Positions 9,141 through 17,832 of a stretch of 64,000 bases of DNA are shown here, in pieces; the stretch's first letter is position 1, and each line of letters opens with the position of its first letter. The stretch spans positions 310,001 to 374,000 of the forward strand of contig NZ_CABVQK010000005.1 of NCBI RefSeq assembly GCF_902499335.1. Reading direction: 5' to 3'. The translations under genes and the position numbers were made by a program. The notes under the pieces are model-generated. The model ran no database searches, was not told where the DNA came from, and saw only the letters and a list, made by a program, of their open reading frames with translations. This stretch comes from Burkholderia lata (GTDB lineage Bacteria > Pseudomonadota > Gammaproteobacteria > Burkholderiales > Burkholderiaceae).

Positions 9141-12100
9141 CAAACCAGCTCTCCCGACGATGAAAACACTGTGAGTAGTTCGTCCATGTCGTCCGGCGCG
9201 AGGCGATCGAGCAGCGCTTCGAGGCTGTCCTCCCGCTGGGCCTTCTGGCCGAGCGCCACCAGCACCTGTGCGCTGAACCGGTCGAGCTGCGGCGCGCCGA
9301 ACAGCAGCGGCGGCGACAGCAGCAGCCCGTAGCGGCCATTGAGACGCCCGATCAGCTGGATCGCCTGCACGGAGCTGCCGCCGAGCATGAAGAAATGGTC
9401 GTCCGGCCCGATGTCGGCGACGTCCAGCACGGCCGACCACTCGGCGGCGACCTCGGCCTGGAACGGCGTCTTTGCGCGCACATCGGCGCCGCGCGCGCGC
9501 GTCTCGAGCGCCGCGTCGGCGAGCTGGGCCAGGCGCTTGCGGTCGATCTTGCCGGCAGGCAGCAACGCGATGCGCTCCACCACGTCGATGCGCGCCGGAC
9601 GCATCGCTTCGGGCAGCCGCTCGGCCAGCTCCGCGTGCAGCGCGTCCGCCGGCCAGCTGTCCCACCCCGCGGCCGGCTCGACGAATGCGTGCAGCAGCCG
9701 CACGCGCCCGTGTACCCGCACCGGCACCACCGCGCATTGCGCGATGCCCGGCAGCGCCAGCAGGCACGCCTCGATCTCGCGCAGTTCGATCCGGTTGCCG
9801 TTGAGCTTGACCTGCTCGTCGCGCCGGCCGAGGTAATGCAGTTCGCCGTGCTCGCCGAACATCGCGATGTCCCCGGTGCGGTACATGCGCGCGCCCGCAC
9901 GACCCGCGTACGGATCGGGCACGAAGCTCGCCGCGGTGAGATCCGGGCGGCCGACATACCCTTGCGCGAGCCCCGCGCCGCCGATGTACAGCTCGCCCGC
10001 GTTGCCGGGCGCGCAGGGCTCGAGGCTCGCGTCCAGCACGTACAGCGACACGTTGTCGATCGGCCGGCCGATCGGCACGCCGGCGCGCGCGTGAACTTCG
10101 CCCGGCGCGCAATGCCACACGGTCACATCGATCGCCGCCTCGGTCGGCCCGTACAGGTTGGCGAGCCGCACGCCCGGCAGCAGCCGGTGGAAGCGCTCGG
10201 CCTGTTCGGCGAGCAGCGCCTCGCCGCTGCAGACGACCAGCGCGAGATCCGGGAAGCGCTGCCCGGGCACCGCGTCCAGGAACGCGTTCAGCATCGACGG
10301 CACGAAGTGCGCGACCGCGATGCGCGCGTGGCGCAGCAGCGCCGTCAGCCCGGCCGGGTCCTTGTGCAGCTCCGGCGGCGCGATCACCAGCGCATGCCCG
10401 CTCTGCAGCGTCCACAGGAATTCCCAGACCGACACGTCGAAAAAGTACGGCGTCTTCTGCAGCACGCGCACCGGCGCGGCATCGTCGAGCAGCGAGCCGT
10501 GCCAGTCGAGCCGGTTGACCAGCGCGCGATGCGTGTTGGCGACGCCCTTCGGCGTGCCGGTGGAGCCGGACGTGTAGATCACGTACGCGATCCCGTCCGG
10601 GTGCAGGCGCTGCGCCGGCAGCGGCGCGGCGGCGAGCCAGGCCGCCCGGTCGTCCAGCGCATGCCGCGCGACCGGCCCGGCGGGCAGGCGCGCCAGCAGG
10701 TGCTGCTGTGTAAGCAGCAGCGCGAGCCCGGCATCGTCGACGATGCGCCGCAGCCGCTCCGGCGGCGCGGCGGGATCGAGCGGCACGTAGGCCGCGCCCG
10801 CACGCAGCACCGCGAGGATCGCCAGCACCATCTCCGTCGAACGCTCGCAGCACAGCCCGACGAGGGCCCCCGGCGTCACGCCGCGCGCCGCGAGAAAACC
10901 TGCCAGCCGGGCCGACAGCGCATCCAGTTCGCGATAGGTCAGCTGCTCCGCGCCGAACTGGACGGCCGGCGCATCCGGCGTCGCGGCGCACTGCGCGGCG
11001 AAGCGGGCCGGCCAGTCCGTCGCGTCGAGCGTACGCTCGGGCCCATGCCAGTAATGCGCGAGCCGCGCGCGCTGCTCGGGAGCCAGCAGGTCGACCGCGA
11101 GCGCAGGCTGCGCATCGTCGTCGAGGTACGCGCGCAGCAGCCGGCCGAAGCGCGCGGCGAACTCGCCGATCCGCGCCGCCGGCACGCGGCCCGTGTCGTA
11201 TTCGAGATTCACGTACAGGCTGTCGGGGGTCAATTGATACGCGAAGTTCAGGTCGAACGGCCGCTCGGCGGCGACCGCCGGCAGCAATTCCGCTTGCACG
11301 CCGTGGAAGGCGAGCGGTGCATCCTGCACGAAGAACGCTTCCGTCACGCCGACGTTGAAGACGGGCGTATCGGCCAGCGAACGCGTGCGCCGCAGTGCCG
11401 TCACGAGGTCGGTCAGCGACAGCTGCTGATGGCGCTTGCCGTCCGCACGCTGGGCGGTGGTGCGCGCGACGATGTCGATGAACGTGTCGCCCTGCCGCAG
11501 CGAAAAGCTCATCGGCAGGTTGTTCACGAAGCATCCGCTGGCATCGCGAAAACCCGGCGAGCGCATGTTGACGGGATAGGTCACGACCAGCTCGCGCACG
11601 TCCTGCCAGCGGGCCAGCGCGATCGCGAACAGGCTCGACAGCACGAGAAACGGCGTCGAGCGGCTCGCGCGGGCACGCGCGCGCAGCCGGCGCGTGGTGT
11701 CCGCATCGAAGCGCAACCGATGAATGCGCCCCTCGCGCGGCGCGGCCGATGCCGCCGCCTCGAACTCGAGGCCGAGCGGCGCGTGCGCCAGCGCGCCGAG
11801 CCAATAGGCGAGATCTTCGTCGTACCGCGACGACGCGCGGTACGCGGCTTCGAACGCAAGCTGCTCGCCGAGACCCCGCAACGTGCGCGCAGGCGCCGGG
11901 CCCACGCCGAGCGCGTGGTTGTACAGCGCCGTCAGCCGCTGGTTGATGTACACCGCTGAAAACGCATCGGAGATGATGTGCGGAAAGCTGAGCACGAGCC
12001 GGTGCACATCGGCATCCTCGCGCAGCAGTGCGAAGCGAAACAGCGGCGCGTCGTCGAGCGCGAACACGTGCGCCGCGCGCGCGGCGATCCATGCGTCGGC

Positions 12101-12388
12101 CTCGGCGGCGTCCAGCGCGGGCGCCGCCCGCGCGTCGCGGTAGTCGAGCGCGACCGTCACCCGGTCGTGCACATCCCGCACCACGCCGGCGTCGCCCATC
12201 CGGAACGTGCTGCGGCATCCTTCGTCATGCTCGTGGACGAACGCGTCCAGTGCGCGCCGCAGCGCGTCGCGATCCAGCGGACCCGACAGACGATAGACGA
12301 GCGCGGTCGTGTAGGCCGACGAGTGCGGATTGAGCTGCCACTCGAGCCAGAAGCGGTACTGATAGGCTGAAAGCGAAGTGGTACGCAT
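9140..12388 (-). CDS. NRPS module, C-A-T, predicted serine
   Basis: A 1,082-residue single-module synthetase. The condensation domain (about 1-430) carries P-H-I-I-S-D-A at 136-142 instead of HHxxxDG: the second His and the Asp are kept, the first His and Gly are not, which suits an atypical or initiating condensation domain. The adenylation domain has YTSGSTGTPKG and FDVSVWEF; its specificity code reads DVWHVSLIDK, nearly the established serine code DVWHLSLIDK. The carrier domain has LGGSSVQ near residue 1005, and a short acidic tail follows that may dock to the next protein. An ATG at 12388 follows an AGGGG ribosome site; the frame is open upstream to 12646, but that part overlaps the previous gene and has no homology. 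No epimerase or thioesterase is present. It likely starts or nearly starts the assembly line. Confidence 0.93.
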   Translation of the reverse strand: MRTTSLSAYQYRFWLEWQLNPHSSAYTTALVYRLSGPLDRDALRRALDAFVHEHDEGCRSTFRMGDAGVVRDVHDRVTVALDYRDARAAPALDAAEADAWIAARAAHVFALDDAPLFRFALLREDADVHRLVLSFPHIISDAFSAVYINQRLTALYNHALGVGPAPARTLRGLGEQLAFEAAYRASSRYDEDLAYWLGALAHAPLGLEFEAAASAAPREGRIHRLRFDADTTRRLRARARASRSTPFLVLSSLFAIALARWQDVRELVVTYPVNMRSPGFRDASGCFVNNLPMSFSLRQGDTFIDIVARTTAQRADGKRHQQLSLTDLVTALRRTRSLADTPVFNVGVTEAFFVQDAPLAFHGVQAELLPAVAAERPFDLNFAYQLTPDSLYVNLEYDTGRVPAARIGEFAARFGRLLRAYLDDDAQPALAVDLLAPEQRARLAHYWHGPERTLDATDWPARFAAQCAATPDAPAVQFGAEQLTYRELDALSARLAGFLAARGVTPGALVGLCCERSTEMVLAILAVLRAGAAYVPLDPAAPPERLRRIVDDAGLALLLTQQHLLARLPAGPVARHALDDRAAWLAAAPLPAQRLHPDGIAYVIYTSGSTGTPKGVANTHRALVNRLDWHGSLLDDAAPVRVLQKTPYFFDVSVWEFLWTLQSGHALVIAPPELHKDPAGLTALLRHARIAVAHFVPSMLNAFLDAVPGQRFPDLALVVCSGEALLAEQAERFHRLLPGVRLANLYGPTEAAIDVTVWHCAPGEVHARAGVPIGRPIDNVSLYVLDASLEPCAPGNAGELYIGGAGLAQGYVGRPDLTAASFVPDPYAGRAGARMYRTGDIAMFGEHGELHYLGRRDEQVKLNGNRIELREIEACLLALPGIAQCAVVPVRVHGRVRLLHAFVEPAAGWDSWPADALHAELAERLPEAMRPARIDVVERIALLPAGKIDRKRLAQLADAALETRARGADVRAKTPFQAEVAAEWSAVLDVADIGPDDHFFMLGGSSVQAIQLIGRLNGRYGLLLSPPLLFGAPQLDRFSAQVLVALGQKAQREDSLEALLDRLAPDDMDELLTVFSSSGELV

Positions 12389-12467
12389 GGTAGCCCCTGT
12401 CTGGATGCATGAAGGACGTGAAGGACATGAACGACGACGCGGCGGGTCGATCCCGGCGCGCCGCGCG

Positions 12468-13880
12468 TCAACGGACCGCGTGGTCCGCGACGTCCGGTTC
12501 CGTGAAGTGTTCGGCGATGCAGTGGCGCAGCCGCGGCCCGAACACGGCGGCGATGTCGTCGGCCGAGTACGGTGCGATGGCGTCGCCGATGCCGAGCGCG
12601 CGGTCCACCTCCTGCTGAAGCCGCGTGAAGATCCGCTGCGCGGCACGCTCGTCGTGCAGGTACGTATTGAGCGCGGCCGCCGTCGCCCGCGCCGACGCGG
12701 CGTCGAGCCCGTGCGCCGCGAACGCGTCGGCCGACCATTCGTCCGCGTCGCGCTGCGCGTCGCGCATGGCGTCGATCTCGGCCAGCAGCGCCGGCCCGTG
12801 TGCGCCGAGCGTGGCCACGCACATCCGGTCCGCCGCGGCGACGAGCTGGTTCAGCCCGGCCGTCATCTGGCGCAGCACCGTCCCCGCCGGCCATTGCTGC
12901 GCGCGCGCGATCTCGGCCTCGTCGCCCTGCAGCAGCATCGCCAGATCCTCGCGGGCGATCTCGTGCGCGAGCGGGCTCGTGTGTTCGGTGGACCAATCCT
13001 CGAAGCGCGCCAGCGCGTCGCGGAACGCTTGCGTGCGCGCGTGCCCGGGCACCGCATCGAGCGCGACGATCAGCGCGCGCAACTGCTGCGCCGCACGCAC
13101 CGCGAACAGGTATTTTTCGGCTTCGAGCTTCAGGAACGCCGCCGCGTAGCGGTAGAAGCCGGGCTCGGCCGCGCTCGCTTCGGCGCCCGCCGGCGGCGCC
13201 GGCTCGATCATCGCGCGGTAGGCCTGCTCGACCATCGTCTGCGGCCCCGCGCACACCGAGTTGCGGCCGACGAGCAGGCCCGCCGCCTCGGCGACCAGGT
13301 AATACGCGTCGCTGGCGAGGCACGGCGCGGCCGGATCGCCGCCCGACGCCATCCGCTTGATCAGCGAGATATGCACGATCCGGTGCATGCCGAGCGAGAT
13401 CCGGTAGATGATCGACGGCACGACGGGAATGCCGTCCGGGTCGGCCGGCTGCTCGCGCCGGCGGATCAGGTACGCGGGCAGCAGCTGGCACAGCTTGCTG
13501 ATGAACCACAGGTCGAGCATCGACACCGCGCCGTCGTGGCCGCGCAGGCGGCAATACCCGTCGCGCAGCGTCGAGATGGTCGGCAGCACCAGGTGCCAGT
13601 GGTTCGCGAACTGCCGCAGCGACGAGATGTTCATCGGCAGCGCGTGATGAAACCGGCTGCCCTCGTACTCGCAGCGTGCGGCCTCGATCTCGATGCCGTC
13701 GCGCGCATCGGCCGGTGCGATCTCCTCGCCGAGCGGGCGAAAGAAGCTGTCGCGATACGCGACCATCGAGCCGAGCATCGAACGCCAGTAGAACTCCGGT
13801 TTGTCGAGCGCGCGCGGCCCGTGATAGCCGGTCGCGTACAGCGCATCGATGACGGTGAAATCAAACTCGTTCTGCATCAT
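12468..13880 (-). CDS. Unrecognised 470-residue protein in NRPS operon
   Basis: I do not recognise this family. The protein looks soluble and mostly helical, with no signal peptide and no transmembrane segment. Notable are clustered histidines in the first third (FHHALP, then NHWHLVLP) and a GMHRIVH segment in the middle, which could bind a metal or haem. The start is ATG-ATG at 13880/13877 with AGGAAG six bases upstream; an upstream in-frame ATG at 13910 lacks a ribosome site. It lies 67 bases after the JmjC-type oxygenase and 79 bases before the serine NRPS, all on one strand, so a tailoring or precursor-supply role is inferred. A distant resemblance in size and His pattern to PrnB/IDO-type haem proteins was considered but cannot be shown by eye. 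Confidence 0.85.
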   Translation of the reverse strand: MMQNEFDFTVIDALYATGYHGPRALDKPEFYWRSMLGSMVAYRDSFFRPLGEEIAPADARDGIEIEAARCEYEGSRFHHALPMNISSLRQFANHWHLVLPTISTLRDGYCRLRGHDGAVSMLDLWFISKLCQLLPAYLIRRREQPADPDGIPVVPSIIYRISLGMHRIVHISLIKRMASGGDPAAPCLASDAYYLVAEAAGLLVGRNSVCAGPQTMVEQAYRAMIEPAPPAGAEASAAEPGFYRYAAAFLKLEAEKYLFAVRAAQQLRALIVALDAVPGHARTQAFRDALARFEDWSTEHTSPLAHEIAREDLAMLLQGDEAEIARAQQWPAGTVLRQMTAGLNQLVAAADRMCVATLGAHGPALLAEIDAMRDAQRDADEWSADAFAAHGLDAASARATAAALNTYLHDERAAQRIFTRLQQEVDRALGIGDAIAPYSADDIAAVFGPRLRHCIAEHFTEPDVADHAVR

Positions 13881-13947
13881 GGCTTCCTGAAGAGACACGG
13901 CCGCCGGCACGGCGGCCCGATAGAACGAACGGCGTGGCGCCGGCGCA

Positions 13948-14838
13948 TCAGCGCGGCATCGACATCGGCTTGCCGGCCGTGCCGGTCGCGCGGCCCCACC
14001 GGCGCGCGAGCGCCTGCCACAGGCTCGCGAGCTCGACCCGGCAGAAGGTCCGCACGGCGCGGGGCGACCACCACCAGTAGTTCACGTTGATCGAATCGCT
14101 CAGCGATTCCACGTAGTGCCACCAGCCGGGCGGCAGGTACAGCACGTCGCCCGCCTCCAGCACGAAGTCGTGGCGCGGCGCCGACTGCACGCGCGGAAAC
14201 AGCACCGGGTCCGGATCGCTCATGTCCACCGGGCTGAAGATCACCGGCAGATCGCGGCGCTGCCGGTAATACACGTTGGCGGACTGCCCGGGCGCGAACA
14301 GCACCCAGCGCTTGCGGCCGTACACCTGTACGTTCAGGTTCTCATGCCGGTCGAAATGCATCGGCGACGAGATCCCTTCGGGGCCGAGCCAGAAGCCCGG
14401 CCGCAACACCAGCCTGCGCCGCAGCCAGTGCGGCATCCAGCCGGGAAAGCCGTGCTGCTCGTGCAGCGGCGCGATGTCGTCCTTCAACTCCGGCGCCGTC
14501 GAATAGATCGCCGCGTAGGTGATGTACGCGGTGCGGGCGCTGCCCTGCGCCTGCATCGCCCGGATCGTCGCGCCGAGGCGCGCGGTCTCGTAGCGGCGCG
14601 CGCCCAGGTAGAGATCCGGTTGCGTCGGCGTCGGCGACAGCTGCGACGTCTCCACCGTGATCTCGTGCTCGCCGTAGCGCTCGACGAAGAAATCCGGCGT
14701 CCAGCGCGTGCGCGCGGGCCATGCTTCGATGAATCCTTCCAGCACGGCCGGATGCTTCAGTCCGGCCAGAACGTCGCGCATGCTCCGGCTGCCGTCGTAG
14801 CGAATTCGCGGCATCGGCACAATCTTGCTGCCAGTCAT
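13948..14838 (-). CDS. JmjC/cupin-like Fe(II)/2-oxoglutarate oxygenase
   Basis: A 296-residue protein of the JmjC/cupin_8 family, whose members usually hydroxylate amino-acid side chains. The metal triad is visible as H161-x-D163 in MHFDRHENL and a distal H241 in PPGWWHYVESL; K176/R177/W178 follow in the usual strand after the HxD motif. A start at 14838 is preceded by AGGAG. The gene begins 28 bases after the metallo-beta-lactamase-fold gene and precedes the unknown protein, so all three probably tailor the peptide or its building blocks. A beta-hydroxylation of the Ser, Val or unknown residue on the carrier domain is an inference. Substrate is not readable from sequence. Confidence 0.88.
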   Translation of the reverse strand: MTGSKIVPMPRIRYDGSRSMRDVLAGLKHPAVLEGFIEAWPARTRWTPDFFVERYGEHEITVETSQLSPTPTQPDLYLGARRYETARLGATIRAMQAQGSARTAYITYAAIYSTAPELKDDIAPLHEQHGFPGWMPHWLRRRLVLRPGFWLGPEGISSPMHFDRHENLNVQVYGRKRWVLFAPGQSANVYYRQRRDLPVIFSPVDMSDPDPVLFPRVQSAPRHDFVLEAGDVLYLPPGWWHYVESLSDSINVNYWWWSPRAVRTFCRVELASLWQALARRWGRATGTAGKPMSMPR

Positions 14839-14866
14839 CGTGGGGCTCCTGTCGACAGGAAGAAAA

Positions 14867-16294
14867 TCAGGACACCTGCCAATCGCCGTTGTGGCGCAGC
14901 ACGTCGCCGGGCAGCCAGCGAATCACGCGGGTGTCGCCGCCGAGCGCGCCGATGCGCGCGTCGATCTGGTCGAGCGTGTCGGCTTCCGCGGGCTCGCCGT
15001 TGATCCAGCCGATGTCGCCGATCTCGGTGGCGATGCCGCAGAACCCGTTCGCATACGGCGCGAACGCGCGGGCGCCGGCGCGCGCGCAGAGCTCGCCGAT
15101 ACCGGACGGGCCGAGCGTGATGGACGGGCCGTCGCCCGCTTCCGCGATGCGCGGCAGGCGTTGCAGTTCGGTCATCGGCAGCACCATCCAGAACGTGAAC
15201 AGGCCCTGCCAGAACGGCGCCTTGCGCAGCTCGCGGCAGCAGCTCAGGACCAGGTCGGGCCGGCCGCGCCGGGCGACGGACCGGTCGATCACGTCCATCA
15301 CCGAGCCCTTCGCGTCCTCGCCGCTGTCGACGAGCAGGATCACCGAGAACTGCGGCGTCGTGACCCGGTAGCAATTGCCCCAGTTGCGCACGTCGTGCGG
15401 CGGCACGGCCGCGCCGATGGTCGGCTGCTCGCCGTAGAACGGCAGGATGTCGATCTCGATGTCGCCGATCCGCACCGTCTCGCCCCAGCCGGGCGCGAGC
15501 ACCGTCTGCCCGACGTCGCGCAGCGACTGCTGCATGTCGTCCTGCGCCAGCAGCGATGCGACCGGGATGTGCGGCACGATGACCGGCACCGACCCGTCGC
15601 CGCCGTGCCGCAGGATCGTCGGGACGTGCCAGTGGTCGAGATGCCCGTGCGTGACGAGCATGCCGTCGATCCGCTGACCCAGGTTGGACGGCGCGCGATC
15701 GAGATCGGGCAGGCCGACGTTGCCGCCGATCGCGAGGCTGATCGGGTCGGTCAACAGGCGGGTGGTTTCGGAGGCGATCAGCAGCGACGCGTGTTCGAGC
15801 CGCTGGATGCCCGGGCCGTCGAACGCCGGCCACGCCAGCGCCGCGTCGCCCGAGGGCCGTTCGCAGCCGAGCAGGCGGGGATCCGCGTACAGCTCGGACA
15901 GCGGCTGCCAGTGGTTGCGCTGCAGCGCGTCGCGCAGCGCGTTCGCGAGCTGCGGCACGTCGCCGGCGGCGGTGTCGAGCACGATCGGCTCGCCGTGCTG
16001 CGGCGCGAGCGCGAGCGTCCAGCGGTCGCGGCGCTGATGCAGATCGTAGAGCAGCGCACGGCTCGCGATGCAGCCGCCGGCCGCCACCGAATCCGGATCG
16101 AACAGCTCCTCCAGGAACGGATAGCGCGCAATCGCGTCGCGCAACAATGCGGCGCAGGCGGCCGGCTCGAATTTCGCTTCCATGAATTGCTGCATGAGTG
16201 CGTCCTGCCGCTCGATCAGCAGGCCCAGGTCATGCGCGCGCGAAGCCAGAATGCCTGTATTGAGGAAGACCCCCAGGCGATCATCGACAAACAT
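14867..16294 (-). CDS. Metallo-beta-lactamase-fold enzyme with N-terminal extension
   Basis: 475 residues. The metal-binding signature THGHLDHWH is at about 215-223 (HxHxDH), preceded by roughly 165 residues that are not part of the canonical fold and followed by a typical TDP/DSGE core. This arrangement, a substantial N-terminal domain before a binuclear metal site inside an NRPS operon, recalls CmlA, the di-iron beta-lactamase-fold oxygenase that beta-hydroxylates carrier-bound amino acids in chloramphenicol synthesis; however CmlA-type enzymes carry HxExDH, whereas this one has His at that position, so hydrolase or lactonase activity is equally possible. An ATG at 16294 follows a GAGGG site. 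It lies between MbtH (129-base gap) and the JmjC-type oxygenase. Confidence 0.85.
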   Translation of the reverse strand: MFVDDRLGVFLNTGILASRAHDLGLLIERQDALMQQFMEAKFEPAACAALLRDAIARYPFLEELFDPDSVAAGGCIASRALLYDLHQRRDRWTLALAPQHGEPIVLDTAAGDVPQLANALRDALQRNHWQPLSELYADPRLLGCERPSGDAALAWPAFDGPGIQRLEHASLLIASETTRLLTDPISLAIGGNVGLPDLDRAPSNLGQRIDGMLVTHGHLDHWHVPTILRHGGDGSVPVIVPHIPVASLLAQDDMQQSLRDVGQTVLAPGWGETVRIGDIEIDILPFYGEQPTIGAAVPPHDVRNWGNCYRVTTPQFSVILLVDSGEDAKGSVMDVIDRSVARRGRPDLVLSCCRELRKAPFWQGLFTFWMVLPMTELQRLPRIAEAGDGPSITLGPSGIGELCARAGARAFAPYANGFCGIATEIGDIGWINGEPAEADTLDQIDARIGALGGDTRVIRWLPGDVLRHNGDWQVS

Positions 16295-16423
16295 GGTGTG
16301 TTTTACCCTCGGATTCTCTCGGCGAAACGCAGCATGCTCCCGCGCGCCCCGTCACCGGGCCGCGAGATGCCGCATCGTTCCTTTATCTTTTTGTGCGTCT
16401 TGCGTGGCGCGACGCGTCGACAA

Positions 16424-16633
16424 TCAGGCCGACAGCGCGACCCGGACGCTCAATGGCCGCATGTCGGTCCAGTTGGCGTTGATCCATTCGAGACAGGTGT
16501 CCCGCGTTCCCGACGGGCCCGCCGCCCGCCAGCCTTCCGGCACATGCTTGTCGTCAGGCCAGATCGCGTATTGCTCCTCGTGATTGACGACCACCTTGAA
16601 AACGGCGTCGTTTTTCGGCATTTCGGCTTCCAT
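16424..16633 (-). CDS. MbtH-like NRPS accessory protein
   Basis: A 69-residue protein with all hallmark residues of the MbtH family: [10 protein letters not shown], the P-x-GW motif (VPEGWRAAG), CLEWI and the terminal WTDMRP. MbtH proteins bind and stabilise adenylation domains. It is the first gene of the megasynthase operon and the one nearest the control region. Two starts are possible: ATG at 16633, after GAGAGA, or ATG at 16621, whose upstream GGAAG is well spaced; the second would give a 65-residue product. Identification is firm; which of the three adenylation domains needs it is unknown. Confidence 0.96.
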   Translation of the reverse strand: MEAEMPKNDAVFKVVVNHEEQYAIWPDDKHVPEGWRAAGPSGTRDTCLEWINANWTDMRPLSVRVALSA

Positions 16634-16965
16634 GTCTCTCTCGTTTCAATAATCGATCAAGCGTGTCACACGCATAACATGATTCGATATTTCTATAAAA
16701 ACAGCACGCCCGACCAAGCCGGACAACGATGCAAGCACTTTGAAATCGAAGCGAGCAGACTTTACCATAACCCATCTAAAAACAATTACATTTCTATTGC
16801 ATAAAAACTGAATAAATCATAATCGGGGATCACCAATAATCACTTCCATTGTTTCATAAATATGTGAACAGATAGAAAGCGACGTGCCTTTTCGATTAAA
16901 TCGATAATCGGCAGAATTGTTTGAAAAGTTTGTATGGTTCGTTTTTTAAAGCGGAGTCTCGAAGC
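16634..16965. promoter_or_regulatory. Divergent control region of the NRPS-PKS cluster
   Basis: About 330 AT-rich bases separate the divergently transcribed MbtH-led operon and the thioesterase gene, in sharp contrast to the GC-rich genes on both sides. It must hold both promoters. An imperfect 18-bp inverted repeat with six-base arms (CGATTA at 16893-16898 and TAATCG at 16905-16910) lies 55 bases before the thioesterase start and is a candidate regulator site. No cluster-specific regulator gene is seen inside the window, so it may lie to the left of base 1 or be global. Confidence 0.6.
16893..16910. promoter_or_regulatory. Inverted repeat CGATTA-N6-TAATCG
   Basis: Two six-base inverted arms around a six-base AT-rich spacer, in the shared control region and close to the thioesterase start. 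The geometry would suit a dimeric helix-turn-helix regulator. No known consensus was recognised. Confidence 0.35.
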
Positions 16966-17766
16966 ATGGCCTTGCTACCCAGTACCCTCACCATTCCGCG
17001 CGAGCGCCCGACGGCTCGGCACCGGCTGCTGGTGTTCCATCACGCGTGCGGCGCGGCGGCCAATTACTACCGGTGGGGGGCGTCCTTCCCGGACGATATC
17101 GAGGTATGGCTGATCGAACTGCCCGGTCGCGGCAAGAGCCTGGGCACGCGCGCGATCGATACGTTATCCGAACTGATCGACTTCCTGCGGGCCCTCCGGC
17201 CGCTGCTGCCACGCGACTACTCGGTGTTCGGCCACAGCATGGGGGCGCTGATCGCGTATTGTTTCGCGCGCGACATGGCGCAACTGGGGCATCCACCCGT
17301 CTGGCTCGGCGCGTCCGGCACGGATGCGCCGTTCTACCCGCATCGCCACGTGCCGCTCGATGGCGCGCCGGTTCACCGGCGCAATGACGCGGAAATCGTC
17401 GACTATGTCGTGTCGCTCGGCGGCACGCCGCGCGAAGTGGTCGAACACGACGCGCTCCGGGCGATGCTGCTGAAGCTGGCCAAGGCGGATTTCCGCGTGG
17501 TCGAGGCGTGCTTCCCGCTGCCGTCCGCGACGGCGCTACCCTGCCCCGTTACGGTCTTCTCGGGCCGCGACGACACGTTGCTGAGCCCCGCCGGGCAACG
17601 CGACTGGTTGCGCGCGTCGCGGCACACGGTCAGCTTCCGCGAGTTCGACGGCGGGCACTTCTATCTATTGGAAAACCCGGCCGTCGTTCAGCACGCGATC
17701 GGCGAGGCGTTGGCCGATGCGGTGCGGTGCGACACCGCTGAGGCTTCGGCCAGCCAGTGCCGCTGA
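16966..17766 (+). CDS. Type II thioesterase of the NRPS-PKS cluster
   Basis: A 266-residue alpha/beta hydrolase of the type II (external) thioesterase family, which clears misprimed or stalled carrier domains. Visible are the FHHACG oxyanion loop near 24-29, the ELPGRG motif near 51-56, the nucleophile elbow GHSMG with Ser91, a GRDD aspartate segment near 195 and the catalytic His in GGHFYLLE near 225. ATG at 16966 is chosen because GGAG lies nine bases upstream; a TTG at 16921 in the same frame has neither ribosome site nor homology. It is transcribed away from the megasynthase operon. No thioesterase domain is visible within the window in the synthases, so chain release must occur to the left. 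Confidence 0.92.
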   Translation: MALLPSTLTIPRERPTARHRLLVFHHACGAAANYYRWGASFPDDIEVWLIELPGRGKSLGTRAIDTLSELIDFLRALRPLLPRDYSVFGHSMGALIAYCFARDMAQLGHPPVWLGASGTDAPFYPHRHVPLDGAPVHRRNDAEIVDYVVSLGGTPREVVEHDALRAMLLKLAKADFRVVEACFPLPSATALPCPVTVFSGRDDTLLSPAGQRDWLRASRHTVSFREFDGGHFYLLENPAVVQHAIGEALADAVRCDTAEASASQCR

Positions 17767-17832
17767 GCGGCGCGCGCCGTGATGCCGGCAGTCGCGCAGT
17801 CGCCAGGGCGGCCGGGCGCCACCGCGCATGCA

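Noticed and set aside
48..9332. Two very long open frames on the plus strand (48-5831 and 5895-9332)
   Set aside because: They are antisense to the NRPS-PKS gene. Their translations are Arg/Ala/His-rich without domains, a common effect of high-GC codon use, while the minus strand shows every NRPS and PKS motif.
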